This document shows, piece after piece, positions 6,551 through 6,584 of a stretch of 6,584 nt of DNA. The notes below the pieces were generated by a model. That model was not told where the DNA came from. It did no database searches and was given only the letters and a program-made list of their open reading frames with translations. Source of the stretch: an uncultured Taibaiella sp. Lineage in GTDB: Bacteria; Bacteroidota; Bacteroidia; Chitinophagales; Chitinophagaceae. Numbering within the stretch: the stretch's first letter is position 1; each line of letters starts with the position of its first letter. The position numbers and the translations under genes were made by a program. The stretch lies in the NCBI GenBank assembly GCA_946886975.1, contig CAMPJV010000146.1, positions 1 to 6,584 of the forward strand. The letters are read 5' to 3'.

Positions 6551-6584
6551 TCAAACTTTTTCACAACAACAGAAAGCCAGAGCC

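Overview
The window looks like ordinary chromosome from a Bacteroidota bacterium, possibly Chitinophagaceae-like. The reasons are: several starts with no Shine-Dalgarno sequence and AT-rich leaders; candidate promoters of the Bacteroidota type (TTTG-like at -33, TAnnTTTG-like at -7); an N-terminally divergent WYL protein of a type common in that phylum; and a long-form type II NADH dehydrogenase with an extended hydrophobic C-terminal region. This placement is inference from protein style, because no rRNA or other phylogenetic marker is present.

Layout, left to right. A purine-rich leader precedes a type II NADH:quinone oxidoreductase (146-1456, +). Convergent to it is a conserved-type hypothetical protein of 239 aa (1496-2215, -). 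A 111-bp divergent intergenic region separates that gene from a YhbP/UPF0306-like split-barrel flavin-binding-fold protein (2327-2749, +). The stop of that gene interlocks with the stop of a convergent sensor histidine kinase (2746-4128, -). The kinase is the second gene of a two-component operon whose first gene is an OmpR-family response regulator (4128-4820, -). The operon is transcribed away from a WYL-domain transcriptional regulator (5021-6031, +) across a 200-bp divergent promoter region. A 225-bp AT-rich gap with two palindromic elements then leads to an HU-type nucleoid protein (6257-6550, +), and the window ends 34 bp later.

Functionally, the clearest unit is the response regulator/histidine kinase pair: a 1-base overlap of stop and start, a membrane sensor with a periplasmic domain of about 125 residues, and a DNA-binding output. 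The divergent WYL regulator shares its control region and could be co-regulated with it, but nothing here proves that. The remaining genes look like independent housekeeping or conserved-hypothetical transcription units. I see no mobile element, CRISPR array, tRNA, rRNA, toxin-antitoxin pair or recognisable defence system, and I do not find convincing evidence for a new biological system.
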